Below the pieces are notes generated by a model. That model did not search any database. It was not told the DNA's origin and worked only from the letters and a program-made list of their open reading frames with translations. Of a stretch of 50,979 nt of DNA, positions 14,775 to 24,031 are shown in pieces. A program made the translations under genes and the position numbers. Location: positions 192,954 to 243,932 of the forward strand of contig AYMD01000008.1 in the NCBI GenBank assembly GCA_000495735.1, given 5' to 3'. How positions within the stretch are numbered: position 1 is the first letter of the stretch; each line of letters opens with the position of its first letter. This DNA comes from an uncultured Acidilobus sp. JCHS. Lineage in GTDB: Archaea > Thermoproteota > Thermoprotei_A > Sulfolobales > Acidilobaceae.

Positions 14775-16628
14775 ATGGCAAGGCTCGCGATGGTTAGCAA
14801 CGGAACCATAGCAGCGCTCTATGATGGCAACTTTTACATAAAGGGCATTTACTATCCTATGCTTGACCAACACCACAACCACTCAGTGAACGGCGCCTTT
14901 AAGATAGGCCTTTGGAAGGACGGCCAAATGATATGGCTTGAGAGTGTAGACAAGTCCATTGAAATGGATAACCTGATAGCCAGGGCCATTTTCAGGTTAG
15001 GCGATGTAACTGTAGAGCTTACTTCGTTGGCTTCCCAAACGAGGCCGGCGATAATAACCAAGGTAAGCATAAGGGGCGAGGGGCTCTTTAGATTCATACA
15101 ATACAATGACTTTAGGCTTAACAACAGCGAGCTCGGCGACACGGCGCTCTATGACCCCCGTCTTGACGCCGTCATCCATTACAAGGGAAGTACCTGGTTC
15201 GCGGTCACCTCATCACATAAGCTTTACGAGTATACTACTGGAAGGAGAGACCAAGGTGTCGTACTTAATGACTGCCAGGACGGCACGCTGGGTAAAAACC
15301 CTATAGCCCAGGGCTCCGTTGACAGCGCGGTCTCCATAGCTGCCAAGGAATTCTACCTCTACATAGTTGCCGGGAGAAGCTACAAAGACCTTGTGGAGTC
15401 CGTGAAGGACCTAAGAGACAAGCCTAGCGAGCACTTTGAGCGCGACAGTAAGTACTGGAACGTTCTCACCGAGCCTTTCAAGGACGCAAAGATCTTGAAG
15501 CAAAGTATAGCCGTGCTTCTCGGACACATGGGTAATAGCGGCGAGGTGCCTGCCTCGCTGGATACAAGCATACTCAAGTTTAACCTTGACACATACGCCT
15601 ATACGTGGCCAAGGGACGCCGTTCACATAGCCATGGCCCTTGACTCCATGGGTTACTGGTCCTTCACCAGGAGGTTCTACGAGAAACTGTTTACCGAGCT
15701 GATGACCCCTGAAGGCTACCTTTACCAGAAGTATAACGCTGATGGCACGTTCGGAAGCACGTGGCACCCGTGGACCTCCGAAACGGAGGTCAGCAAGAAC
15801 ATACAGGAAGACGAGACCGCTCTAGCGGTCTACGGTTTTTGGTATCATATAGTGAGATCTAATGACTATTTCCTGTTACGTGAAGTTTATGAGAATTTAG
15901 AGAGAGCAGTGGATTTCATGGCGAGTTTCATTAACGAGAAGCTGTCCCTGCCCTTGATGAGCTACGATCTCTGGGAGGAGAGGCTAGGGGTTCACACTTA
16001 CACCATCGCTGCCCTCTACGCTGCCATGAAGAGCGCTGCGGACATAGCTAGGAGGCTTGGCGTGTGGAGTAAGGAAGATAAATGGGGACGCTTAGCCAAG
16101 GTCTTTCAGAACGGCTTCAGAGAGCACATGTTTAACAAGGATGGAGGCTACTTCTACAGGATGATAATAGTAGACAAGGAGAAGGTCGTCGACGTTGATA
16201 AGACCGTGGACTCCTCTACCCTGGCGGCCGGCCTCTTTGGCCTCGTGGAACCCTCAGATCCCATGTTTGATAGCACAGTGAAAGTGGTTAAGGATAAACT
16301 GTGGGTCAACAGGGTAGGAGGCCTTGCAAGATATGAGAACGACTATTATCAGAGAATCAGCGCTGACTACTCCGGCATACCTGGCAACCCATGGATCATC
16401 ACTACCCTTTGGCTTGCGCAAGCCTACATATTGCAGGGCAACCCTGACGCTGCAAAGCAGCTAGTGTCATGGGTTAACGGCGTGGCGTCGCCAACCGGCA
16501 TGCTACCTGAGCAGGTGAGCCCCTTTGACTCTGCGCCGCTCTCGGTCATGCCGCTCGCCTGGAGCCACGCCGAGTACGTGAAGACCCATGTTATGCTTAA
16601 CGGGGGAAGCTTCATGCCGCCTAAGTAG
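14775..16628 (+). CDS. Glucoamylase-type glycoside hydrolase, family GH15
   Basis: Releases glucose from alpha-1,4 (and possibly alpha-1,6 or trehalose-type) glucans from the non-reducing end. The 617-residue protein has an N-terminal beta-sandwich (about 1-225) followed by the (alpha/alpha)6 barrel. The barrel carries TYAYTWPRDAVH (WPRD at 278-281), the general acid region QEDETAL (Glu347 probable) and the general base region MLPEQVSPFD (Glu579 probable). There is no signal peptide, so it should be cytoplasmic, as for several archaeal enzymes that act on glycogen or imported maltodextrin. ATG 14775 has ggtggg 6 nt upstream. The neighbouring maltokinase-like gene supports alpha-glucan metabolism. 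Confidence 0.88.
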   Translation: MARLAMVSNGTIAALYDGNFYIKGIYYPMLDQHHNHSVNGAFKIGLWKDGQMIWLESVDKSIEMDNLIARAIFRLGDVTVELTSLASQTRPAIITKVSIRGEGLFRFIQYNDFRLNNSELGDTALYDPRLDAVIHYKGSTWFAVTSSHKLYEYTTGRRDQGVVLNDCQDGTLGKNPIAQGSVDSAVSIAAKEFYLYIVAGRSYKDLVESVKDLRDKPSEHFERDSKYWNVLTEPFKDAKILKQSIAVLLGHMGNSGEVPASLDTSILKFNLDTYAYTWPRDAVHIAMALDSMGYWSFTRRFYEKLFTELMTPEGYLYQKYNADGTFGSTWHPWTSETEVSKNIQEDETALAVYGFWYHIVRSNDYFLLREVYENLERAVDFMASFINEKLSLPLMSYDLWEERLGVHTYTIAALYAAMKSAADIARRLGVWSKEDKWGRLAKVFQNGFREHMFNKDGGYFYRMIIVDKEKVVDVDKTVDSSTLAAGLFGLVEPSDPMFDSTVKVVKDKLWVNRVGGLARYENDYYQRISADYSGIPGNPWIITTLWLAQAYILQGNPDAAKQLVSWVNGVASPTGMLPEQVSPFDSAPLSVMPLAWSHAEYVKTHVMLNGGSFMPPK

Positions 16629-16653
16629 TAAAACTTAGAGCCGAATATGGGCA

Positions 16654-16730
16654 CTTTAAACCTCGCAGCCCTTAATATCAAGAAGGTGCACGGCCTTAGC
16701 TAGCATCTGCAGCCAGGAGGCCCTCAAATG
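16654..16730 (+). promoter_or_regulatory. TATA box and ribosome site before the maltokinase-like gene
   Basis: The TATA-like ctttaaac is at 16654-16661, and a perfect ggagg at 16716-16720 lies 7 nt before an ATG at 16728. That ATG is out of frame with the kinase and meets a stop after four codons, although the kinase frame is open across the whole region from 16660. Confidence 0.5.
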
Positions 16731-16803
16731 GTATGCCACTAGGCCATGGGCGCTTCACTGCGATGAGAGCAGGTACTATTGTGAGCCTATAAGCGGCGGG
16801 TTC

Positions 16804-18030
16804 ATGTTTATAGTTGAAGGCTGTAACGAGAAGGCCTTTGCACCCCTGTCACTGACAGCTGACGGTAAGGCTCTAAGCGAGCTTGACTCTAACGAGGAGT
16901 GGCTGAACGCAGCCCTTAGAGGTGACGCAGGCCTTCCAGGAAGGCTTAAGGTTGATTGTCGTGCCGCCATAAGGATAAGGGGGATTAAGGTTGTGAGCTC
17001 AGGGCAGAGGTCCGTAGAGTATGAGGCTTACGCCAACAATGACGAAAAGGTTCTCATAAAGGCCTTAAGACGTCACGAGCCCGACAACGTAGAGCACTTA
17101 GTGCTCGATTACCTTACAGAGAAGAACTTTAGGTGGTCCCCGCGGCTCCTCTGCTCCGTGCTCTTTGACGGCGCGCCGTATCTGTTAATAACTAAATTCA
17201 TAGAAGGCCTTCCAGCAGCAACTGAATACGTCAGTAGCTCGTTTGTAAGGTCTGTCGAGAACACAAGGGCGTTAGGCTCAAACATAGGCAAGACGTTAGC
17301 GGACCTTCACGCAACGCTTTTGGGGTGCGACGCCGCGTGGTGCAGGCCTGAACCCATAAGTGAGAATGACGTAAGGTCGTGGTTAAGGAGATTAAGCTGG
17401 AGGGCAACATGGCTGAGAGAAAAGGCCCCTCACATGCTTCCCTCCCACGACAGAACGCTTCTCTTAGAGGCTGCGGACTCCCTTGAAGAGCTAGCAGGTG
17501 ACTTAGAGCCCTTAGCCGAGAGGCTCGTGGGAACCCTTAAGATGAGGACTCATGGGGACCTCCACCTCTATCAGGTGATAAAGGGCCCCAATGACAACGT
17601 CTACTTCATAGACTTTGGCGGTGAGCCGTACAAGATGCCCGCAAGCAGACTTGAGAAGGAGCCCGCGGTAAGGGACCTGGCAGCCCTAGCCAGGAGCTTG
17701 GACTATGCTGGCATGATGGGCGAGCAGCTTAGGACTGGGGAGTCCCTGCTTCGGGTAACCTCCTGGCCTCCTAGGGACCTGCTCGCATGGGAGAGCGAGA
17801 CGTTTAAAGTAATCCTAGACTCATACATCTCTGAGGCCAAGTCAAGGGGGCTTAGCAACCTTTACGACGGGATCGGGGCCCTCTTCTTCTGGCTAGTGGA
17901 GAGGACTAGCTACGAGGCTGTTTATGAAATAGTTGCACGCACCGGGTACCACTACGTGCCGCTCAACGCGCTGCTCAGGTACAGGGATGGAAATGATCAT
18001 TTGGCCAGTTTCATTAGAGGTCTAGCCTAG
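16804..18030 (+). CDS. Maltokinase-like sugar kinase (aminoglycoside kinase fold)
   Basis: Likely phosphorylates maltose or another glucose-containing sugar with ATP. The 408-residue frame carries the Brenner-type motif THGDLHLYQV, the metal-binding YFIDFGGEP, and the maltokinase signature EKEPAVRDLAALARSLDYAG. The position beside GH15 fits alpha-glucan use; trehalose or glucosamine kinase relatives are alternatives. The first in-frame ATG is 16804, but the frame is open back to 16660 and encodes a plausible N-terminal piece (ALKWYATRPWALHCDE). A strong ribosome site and ATG sit at 16716-16730 in another frame. A frameshift near 16731 or a non-standard start is therefore suspected. It overlaps gltX tail-to-tail by 4 nt. 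Confidence 0.75.
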   Translation: MFIVEGCNEKAFAPLSLTADGKALSELDSNEEWLNAALRGDAGLPGRLKVDCRAAIRIRGIKVVSSGQRSVEYEAYANNDEKVLIKALRRHEPDNVEHLVLDYLTEKNFRWSPRLLCSVLFDGAPYLLITKFIEGLPAATEYVSSSFVRSVENTRALGSNIGKTLADLHATLLGCDAAWCRPEPISENDVRSWLRRLSWRATWLREKAPHMLPSHDRTLLLEAADSLEELAGDLEPLAERLVGTLKMRTHGDLHLYQVIKGPNDNVYFIDFGGEPYKMPASRLEKEPAVRDLAALARSLDYAGMMGEQLRTGESLLRVTSWPPRDLLAWESETFKVILDSYISEAKSRGLSNLYDGIGALFFWLVERTSYEAVYEIVARTGYHYVPLNALLRYRDGNDHLASFIRGLA

Positions 18031-19760
18031 CGGTGCGTTAGTATGGCCGTTAGGGGCTTGGTGGAGTCTATTATTACAAAGCCGAAGCGTATGAACTGCA
18101 GCCTCGAGCCCTTAGTGTAGTTGTCTATGTAGCCCTCGACAAGGCCTTCGTGGACCACCAGCTTTAAGCCGTCAGGTTCCAGGACCCTTATGCTTACGGC
18201 ACCCCGCTCGGGGACCCACTGGATAACTGGATAACCTTCTCTCCTCGCCTCGTCAAGGTTGTCGTTCTTAAACTCCAGCACGTTATCACCTAGTCTTACT
18301 GTGTAGTTCCCAAGGCCTGCTAACCTCACGACCGAAGACTTGAGATCGTCAGCGGGCACGTATACATAGTCGCCGTCGCATACCTTTATCTCGCGCACTG
18401 CCTGGGGCCTGTTAGGATGAAGCGGTATCCTTGCTGTAATGCAGCCCTGCTGGCTCAGCCTGACCCTCACGCCTTTGCCCTGAGAGGTCTCGACGAACAT
18501 AAGCCTGTCAGCCATAGAGTCTAGCTTCTTTCTGTTAATGGCAGCCAGGTTGGCCCAGCTGAGCTTGGCGTCCCCGGGCCTCACGCCAACCTCAAGTATC
18601 ACGTCCCTTATAGACTCAGGCAGTATGCCGCGCCTCCTGAGTCCTGCAATAGTCCCGAACCTTGGATCATCAAGCCCCATGAACTCGTCTGGGCGCTCGC
18701 TCATAATCTTCTTAATGTAGCTCTTGCTCATTATGAAGCCCTCGAGCTTAAGCCTGCCGAAGTGTATGAACGCCGGCTCCTGCCAGCCGAAACAGGTGTA
18801 GACGTACTTCTGCTTCTCCGTGTTGACCTGATGCTCCTTCCCCCTCAGGACGTGAGTTATGCCCATCAAGTGGTCGTCTACGCTGACGGCGAAGTTATAG
18901 GTCGGCCAGACTATGTACTTGCTCCCGGTCAGCGGATGAGGATGTGATTCGGTGTCTACGATCCTTAGCGCCACCCAGTCCCTAACGCTTGGGTTTGGAT
19001 GTGAGAGGTCGGTCTTGAACCTAACTACGGCCTCTCCCTCTTCGTATTCTCCGGCTAACATCCTGTCGAACTGCTCTAGCTGCCACTCAGGAGGCATTGA
19101 GCGATATTTAGGCTCAGCCCCTGACGCTATAGCCTTCTTGGTCTCGTCCCCGCCTAAGTCTACGTAGGCGCAGCCCCTCTCGAGGGCCTCTCTGGCTATC
19201 TCATAGAACTTCTCCATCCTCAGGCTCTGTATATACTCCTCATCCCACTTGATCCCAAGCCACCTGAGGTCCTCCTTTATTAGGTCATAGGCCTCCTTCA
19301 TGGGGGTCTTTGTCCTGGGGTCTGTGTCCTCAAACCTGAGGACCATCTTCCCCTTATAAATCCTAGCGTATTCATAGCTTAGTATGGCTGGCCTCGCGTT
19401 GCCTATGTGGATAACGAAGTCAGGGTTAGGCGCGAAGCGCGTGACCACGTGGCCCTCGACGGCGTTCGGCAACTGTGGTAGCGACTTAGGCGCCTCGGAG
19501 GGGCGCTTCTGCTCAAGCGCTTCGCCTATGAGCTCGAGCTCCTTCCTCTGCTGCTCAGGGCTTAACTTGTTGACCTCATCGACGACCTGTCTCGCGAGCT
19601 CGGCCAGCTCCCTTGCCCTTGGCCTGAGGTCAGGCCTCTCGCCCAGGACGGCCGCTAGTACGCTGTTTACCTGCGCTCGGCCTCCATGAAGGTATGCATT
19701 CTTCAGCGCGATCCTCCTCAACAGGGCCTTTAAGTCCTCGCTCAAGGCCTCGCTGCCCAC
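18027..19760 (-). CDS. gltX: Glutamyl-tRNA synthetase, archaeal type
   Basis: Charges tRNA-Glu, and tRNA-Gln if the host uses the amidotransferase route. The 577-residue protein has a helical N-terminal extension (1-100), then TRFAPNPDFVIHIGNARPA (HIGN at 118-121), RFEDTDPR, the catalytic segment LRGKEHQVNT, and the KMSKS-type motif IMSKSYIKK. The C-terminal half is the beta-barrel anticodon domain of the archaeal/eukaryal GlnRS-like class. A TATA-like box about 30 nt before the start predicts a nearly leaderless mRNA. Confidence 0.95.
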   Translation of the reverse strand: MGSEALSEDLKALLRRIALKNAYLHGGRAQVNSVLAAVLGERPDLRPRARELAELARQVVDEVNKLSPEQQRKELELIGEALEQKRPSEAPKSLPQLPNAVEGHVVTRFAPNPDFVIHIGNARPAILSYEYARIYKGKMVLRFEDTDPRTKTPMKEAYDLIKEDLRWLGIKWDEEYIQSLRMEKFYEIAREALERGCAYVDLGGDETKKAIASGAEPKYRSMPPEWQLEQFDRMLAGEYEEGEAVVRFKTDLSHPNPSVRDWVALRIVDTESHPHPLTGSKYIVWPTYNFAVSVDDHLMGITHVLRGKEHQVNTEKQKYVYTCFGWQEPAFIHFGRLKLEGFIMSKSYIKKIMSERPDEFMGLDDPRFGTIAGLRRRGILPESIRDVILEVGVRPGDAKLSWANLAAINRKKLDSMADRLMFVETSQGKGVRVRLSQQGCITARIPLHPNRPQAVREIKVCDGDYVYVPADDLKSSVVRLAGLGNYTVRLGDNVLEFKNDNLDEARREGYPVIQWVPERGAVSIRVLEPDGLKLVVHEGLVEGYIDNYTKGSRLQFIRFGFVIIDSTKPLTAILTHR

Positions 19761-19785
19761 TGTCCCTGAGGAGCACCTCTGGGCA

Positions 19786-19793
19786 CTTTAAGG
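19786..19793 (-). promoter_or_regulatory. Probable gltX TATA box
   Basis: On the minus strand ccttaaag is centred about 30 nt before the gltX start at 19760, giving transcription from about 19765. The remaining sequence to 19926 holds only a 38-codon minus-strand ORF (19858-19742) that I do not believe. Confidence 0.5.
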
Positions 19794-19926
19794 TTGCCCG
19801 AGACGCCCTCGGCGACCTTCCTGGTGTGCCGCCGTAACTCAGCGCAGCCCTTCTTCATGGTCCCAGGAAGCCCTTAACATTACTAGGTCTTCCCAGCCCA
19901 GGACATGCAGCGTCTACCGAAGTCAC

Positions 19927-20970
19927 TCACTTGTCGCGCTGAGCGCTGAACAGTGCTAAGTCCTTCAGCACCTCGTAAGCCTCTTCGTCAACTATGTAAC
20001 CTCTTTCCCTCAGCGTTACCAATTTGTCTATCGCTAGCTGGGAGTAGCTGTTGGCTAGCTCCTCGGCGTAACTGAGAGCCCCTGTCTGCCTTATCAGGTC
20101 CGCGGCCGCCTTCAGCTTCTCCTCACTGTAGTTGCCCGAGAAGACCTCCTCCAGGAGCTTGCGGGCCTCCTGACTTCTTGAGGCAGCGTATATCACCAGG
20201 AGCGTCTTCTTGCCCCTCCTTAGGTCGCTATACACTGGTTTCCCTGTCTTGCTGGGGTCGCCGAAGAGACCTAGTATATCGTCCCTTATCTGGAAGGCGA
20301 GCCCTACAAGCCTACCGTACTCACCTATGGCCTCGACTACTTCGTCCTTGGCCATGGCCGCCAGGGCGCCCATCTTTGCTGACGCCTCTATGAGCGCTGA
20401 CGTCTTCAAGTATATCATAAGAAGGTAGTCATTAGGGCCCACCTCCCAGCTCTTCTCGAACAACATGTCATATGCCTGACCCTCAGCCACCTTCCTGGCG
20501 GCCTCCGCTAGCGTCCTCACGGCCTTATTTACATAGGTCTCTGGCAGGCCTGCCTTCATGGCATCAAATATCGAGAGGAATGAAAGCGAGAACATGAGAT
20601 CCCCTGCAGTTATAGCCATTGGCACGCCAAAGACCTTGTGGACCGTGGGTATACCCCTCCTGAAGTCATCGTTGTCCATAATGTCGTCATGCACCAGCGT
20701 GAAGTTATGAAAGACCTCAACGGCGACAGCAAGGGGCAGGGCCCTTGGCTCAGCCTCAGCGCCACCCAGCGCCCTGGCAGCCATGAGCAGGACCAATGGC
20801 CTGAGCCTCTTGCCGCCACCCTTAAGGAGGTGGGCGCTGGCCCTGTAGAGCTCCTCAGGCGATCCCCTGAGGACCTCAAATATGGCCGAGTCTATCAGGG
20901 GAACGTACTTCTTTGAGGCTTCCTCAAGCGCTTCAAACGGCAAGCTTATTCCGCCAGAGTAGGGGCTCAA
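19927..20970 (-). CDS. idsA: Geranylgeranyl/farnesyl diphosphate synthase
   Basis: Condenses IPP with allylic diphosphates to make the C20 (or C15) precursor of ether lipids. The 347-residue all-helical enzyme has GGGKRLRP, the first aspartate-rich motif LVHDDIMDND (D95, D96, D99), and the second motif FQIRDDILGLFGD. A phenylalanine (F90) lies five residues before the first aspartate, a position that limits chain length in archaeal GGPP synthases. TTG 20970 overlaps fni by 38 nt; a second TTG at 20943 reduces the overlap to 11 nt and is equally possible. Co-transcription with fni places consecutive isoprenoid steps together. Confidence 0.92.
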   Translation of the reverse strand: MSPYSGGISLPFEALEEASKKYVPLIDSAIFEVLRGSPEELYRASAHLLKGGGKRLRPLVLLMAARALGGAEAEPRALPLAVAVEVFHNFTLVHDDIMDNDDFRRGIPTVHKVFGVPMAITAGDLMFSLSFLSIFDAMKAGLPETYVNKAVRTLAEAARKVAEGQAYDMLFEKSWEVGPNDYLLMIYLKTSALIEASAKMGALAAMAKDEVVEAIGEYGRLVGLAFQIRDDILGLFGDPSKTGKPVYSDLRRGKKTLLVIYAASRSQEARKLLEEVFSGNYSEEKLKAAADLIRQTGALSYAEELANSYSQLAIDKLVTLRERGYIVDEEAYEVLKDLALFSAQRDK

Positions 20971-22069
20971 GCCGAGAAGTTAATATGTATCTCTCAACGT
21001 CTACGCCTCTAACCTTTAGCTCCTCGTTTAGCCTCCCCCATATAGTAAGGCCTGACCTCCACAGGTCCTCAACCTTTGTCCCTCCTACCATAAATATTGC
21101 CGTCTTAAGCTGGTAGATCAGCCCCTCTATAAATGAAGTGAGGCCCTGGGGACCTTTTGAGAGGGCCCTGAGCGCAGGCGCCGCAAAGCCTGCTACGTCG
21201 GCCCCAAGGGCTATCACCTTAGCCACGTCAAGGCCGTTCCTCACCCCTCCGCTACCAACTATGTAAGCCCAAGGCGCAGCAGCCCTAGCCTCAACGACCG
21301 CGACGGCGGTTGGGTTCCCCCAGCGGTCAGCTAAAGGTCCAGGGTCCCTTAACGGCAAGCCCCCATGACGAGCTGCGGACCTCAGGGCCTCGACCTTTAT
21401 CCAGTTAGTTCCGCCAAGCCCTGCCACGTCAAAACACTTAACGCCTATTGAGCTCAGTAAGGCTACGTCCTCCCTGCTGAGGCCTGTGCCCACCTCCTTC
21501 ACTATAACTGGTACCGACAGCTCCTCTACCAGCTCCTCTAACTTAGCCAGGACGCCGCTGAAGTCGGTGTCTCCTTCGTCCTGGTATGCCTCCTGGCCAG
21601 GATTAAAGTGAACAGCTATAGCGTCAGCCTTTATCATATCAATTGCAGCCACCGCCTCCCTTAGGCCGTAGCCCTTGCCCAGCTGAGGCGCCCCCAGGTT
21701 AGCCACTATGAAGGCCGACGGCGCCTTCTCCCTCACAACCGAGTACGTGCGGGCGAGGGACGGGCTCTCTATGCCAGCCCTCTGGCTGCCCACGCCTAAC
21801 GCTATCCCAGACCTCTCTGCCACCTCGGCAAGCTGCGCGTTCACCCTCTCGGCCTCGGGGTGCCCGCCCGTCATGCCTGTTATCATGAGCGGCGCCCGAA
21901 GCTCCTTACCACAGAAGTCCTTAGTTAGGTCTACGTGGCTCAGGTCGGTGAGCGGGGAGGCCCTGTGGACCAGCCTGACGTACTCAAGCAGCGTGCTCTC
22001 GCTGGCTTCGGTCGATCCCTTAGAGACTAGCTCTAGGTGCTCGAGCTTTCTCCTTGACGTCTCGCTCAA
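20933..22069 (-). CDS. fni: Isopentenyl-diphosphate isomerase, type 2 (FMN)
   Basis: Interconverts IPP and DMAPP using reduced FMN and NADPH in the archaeal mevalonate pathway. The 378-residue TIM-barrel protein carries RRKLEHLELV near the N-terminus, the flavin-binding PLMITGMTGG, ALGVGSQRAG, VHFNPGQEAYQDEGD (with the conserved NxxQE region), VIVKEVGTG and a C-terminal phosphate site near GSGGVRNG. It lies between the permease (33 nt upstream) and idsA (overlapping), on one strand. I see no promoter between permease and fni. Confidence 0.95.
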   Translation of the reverse strand: MSETSRRKLEHLELVSKGSTEASESTLLEYVRLVHRASPLTDLSHVDLTKDFCGKELRAPLMITGMTGGHPEAERVNAQLAEVAERSGIALGVGSQRAGIESPSLARTYSVVREKAPSAFIVANLGAPQLGKGYGLREAVAAIDMIKADAIAVHFNPGQEAYQDEGDTDFSGVLAKLEELVEELSVPVIVKEVGTGLSREDVALLSSIGVKCFDVAGLGGTNWIKVEALRSAARHGGLPLRDPGPLADRWGNPTAVAVVEARAAAPWAYIVGSGGVRNGLDVAKVIALGADVAGFAAPALRALSKGPQGLTSFIEGLIYQLKTAIFMVGGTKVEDLWRSGLTIWGRLNEELKVRGVDVERYILTSRLEPLLWRNKLAV

Positions 22070-22102
22070 GTCCTAGCCCTTACCCTGACCAAAGGAGCTG
22101 GC

Positions 22103-23509
22103 TTAAGAGCTCTGCGACTGAGAGGCCCTTCCCATTAGCTCGTCTATAACCTCGGCGTATACGAAGCCTACGATGATCCAGAGCAGGAATAAGTTCGTCT
22201 CGCCGCTGAGAGCTCCCATGCTGATTGTTAACGTCCAGACGCTGTAAATAATGGCAACTAGGCCAAGTATAATAAGCAGCAACCTCCTGCTAATCCAGCC
22301 CATGAACCTTAGGGAGCTATAAGTCAGCGCCCTCTTCATAGTCCTGAACTCCTGAATAACGAACGAGACGCCGGCCGATATGTGAACAAATAGGTTAGCC
22401 ATGCCCGCTAGGCCTCCGTAGACCAGGAACAGCTCGAAGGGCCTCCCGGCCAAGGCGAGCGGAGGCACCACCACCAACGAGTAAGCAAGTATTGTGGCCA
22501 GGACGGCGTTGAAGGGATGGCCGTCTTTCGTGTTGGAAAGCGAGTAAGGCAACATGTTGTTCTTCGCCATGGCATAGATAGTTCTTGAGGTCGCTGCCAT
22601 GAATGACAGCGACGCGAGCACGCCGTCGTTGAACGCAGCGAATAACAAGATTATCAGGGCGAACTCCCTGTAGTAAAGCCTCAGGAAGTCCATGATAGGG
22701 ACCTTAGCTGAAAGTATATAATTTAACTTGCCTGAGTACATCCCTGCATCTATGATTGAGTATACCACCAAGGCGCTCAGCAGGCCCCCAAGCACGACGA
22801 CCAAAAGGGCTGCCCTGCCTATGTCCTCACGCTTTAAGGCCTCGCCTCCGAGCGGCGTTATCGAGCCGTAGCCCGTTGGAATGCCAACGGCGAACAGTAT
22901 CGCTGTAGCGAGCAATGACGGGCTTAGCCTTCTAGCTGTGGAGAACGGGTTGTAAAACTTAAACCCGACAATCGCAAGGTTTGCAACGGCTATGAATATC
23001 AACGCTATAAGCTCTGCTATCGCAGCTATCTCAGCATACCTGGCAGAGGGCCTTATGCCTAAGGCCAGGAATGCAGAGGCTGCAACGAAGATGGTGATCG
23101 CCCAGAACATTGGGTGAAGGCCTATAACGTATTGAAGTACATAGGCTGCCCCCATTATGTAGGCTGCCCCATAGATCACCGAGTAAAATATGTAAACCCA
23201 TCCCGTCTCAAGCCCTAGCCTTCGCGTCATAGTGTAAAGCGCATATATGTAATAGCCGCCGGCCTCCGCGTACCTCCTCGATAGGCCATAGACAGGGACA
23301 GCGTTCAGAAGCACGACAGTGGTTCCAAGGACGATAGCTATGGGCGAGAACCTGCTCGCGTAAACCAAGACCCCCGTCGCATAGGTCAGGAGGCTGAGCA
23401 GGGCGGCCTGGCCGCCGAAGGAGAGGAACACTAGTTCACGAAAGTTAAGGGTCCTCGTAAGACCCGTGCTCCTGGGCTCGGCGCTGTTGACCCTCTCATT
23501 ACCACTCAT
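22103..23509 (-). CDS. APC-family amino acid permease
   Basis: A cytoplasmic-membrane secondary transporter, probably for an amino acid or amine. The 468-residue protein has about 12 hydrophobic segments and the APC-type first helix region LVFLSFGGQAALLSLLTYATG, with a later conserved GYGSITPLGGEALKRED in the helix-6 area. The substrate cannot be read. It starts 9 nt from the longest reading of the divergent gene at 23519, but its promoter seems to lie inside that frame (23543-23560). It may be the first gene of an fni-idsA transcript. Confidence 0.85.
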   Translation of the reverse strand: MSGNERVNSAEPRSTGLTRTLNFRELVFLSFGGQAALLSLLTYATGVLVYASRFSPIAIVLGTTVVLLNAVPVYGLSRRYAEAGGYYIYALYTMTRRLGLETGWVYIFYSVIYGAAYIMGAAYVLQYVIGLHPMFWAITIFVAASAFLALGIRPSARYAEIAAIAELIALIFIAVANLAIVGFKFYNPFSTARRLSPSLLATAILFAVGIPTGYGSITPLGGEALKREDIGRAALLVVVLGGLLSALVVYSIIDAGMYSGKLNYILSAKVPIMDFLRLYYREFALIILLFAAFNDGVLASLSFMAATSRTIYAMAKNNMLPYSLSNTKDGHPFNAVLATILAYSLVVVPPLALAGRPFELFLVYGGLAGMANLFVHISAGVSFVIQEFRTMKRALTYSSLRFMGWISRRLLLIILGLVAIIYSVWTLTISMGALSGETNLFLLWIIVGFVYAEVIDELMGRASQSQSS

Positions 23510-23542
23510 GTCGCTTTTATGGCTATGAGTTCTGCTCCCTTA

Positions 23543-23560
23543 AAAAGTTTTAAAGGGTTC
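23543..23560. promoter_or_regulatory. Shared divergent TATA element, permease and helical protein
   Basis: The block aaaaagttttaaaggg reads as a TATA box both ways. It is about 40 nt from the permease ATG (23509) on the minus strand. It is about 33 nt from ATG 23585 on the plus strand, where it would give a leaderless mRNA. Confidence 0.55.
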
Positions 23561-23584
23561 TTTAACAGGGCCTACGCGAGCGTC

Positions 23585-24031
23585 ATGGCTGGTGAGCCCT
23601 GCAGGTACTTAGAGGAGCTGAAGGAGGCCACTAAGAGGTTCGAGTCCCTTAGGCTTCAGTACGAGTCAACTGTTGCTGACCTGAAGACCATAATATCGGC
23701 TGAGGACGAACTGATATCGTGCCTAAGGCTTCACGCGCCCGGCTACTTCGACAACCTGGACGTCCCGACTTTAACGGCTTCCATTAACCTAGAGATGCCA
23801 GGCCTAAGCGACATAAAGGGCTGCGATGAAGCCCTCAGGGCCCTGCTTTCCCTCAGGTCGCGGGAGTCCTCACTGTCATTTATGATATCAGAGCTGCACA
23901 GGTTCTTGGTCAATGAGGTCATAAGGCTCTCAGGCCTCGTGGCTTTATGTAGACATTATGAGCCTCAGCTCGCTGAAAGGGTTTACTCAGAGGTCCTAGA
24001 CAAACTAGTGGCCAAGTACCTAGGACTCTGA
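23585..24031 (+). CDS. Helical protein of unknown function
   Basis: No recognised family. From ATG 23585 the product is 148 residues, nearly all helical, with heptad-like stretches (YLEELKEATKRFESLRLQYE and a second near the C-terminus), five cysteines and no membrane segment. The frame is open from ATG 23519, but the extra 22 residues are encoded by the AT-rich promoter block, and a TATA box at 23548-23555 is ideally placed for a leaderless start at 23585. It overlaps the convergent membrane protein gene by 12 nt. Confidence 0.6.
   Translation: MAGEPCRYLEELKEATKRFESLRLQYESTVADLKTIISAEDELISCLRLHAPGYFDNLDVPTLTASINLEMPGLSDIKGCDEALRALLSLRSRESSLSFMISELHRFLVNEVIRLSGLVALCRHYEPQLAERVYSEVLDKLVAKYLGL

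Noticed and set aside
19742-19858. 38-codon minus-strand ORF before gltX
   Set aside because: It overlaps the gltX start and promoter, has no ribosome site and no recognisable sequence.
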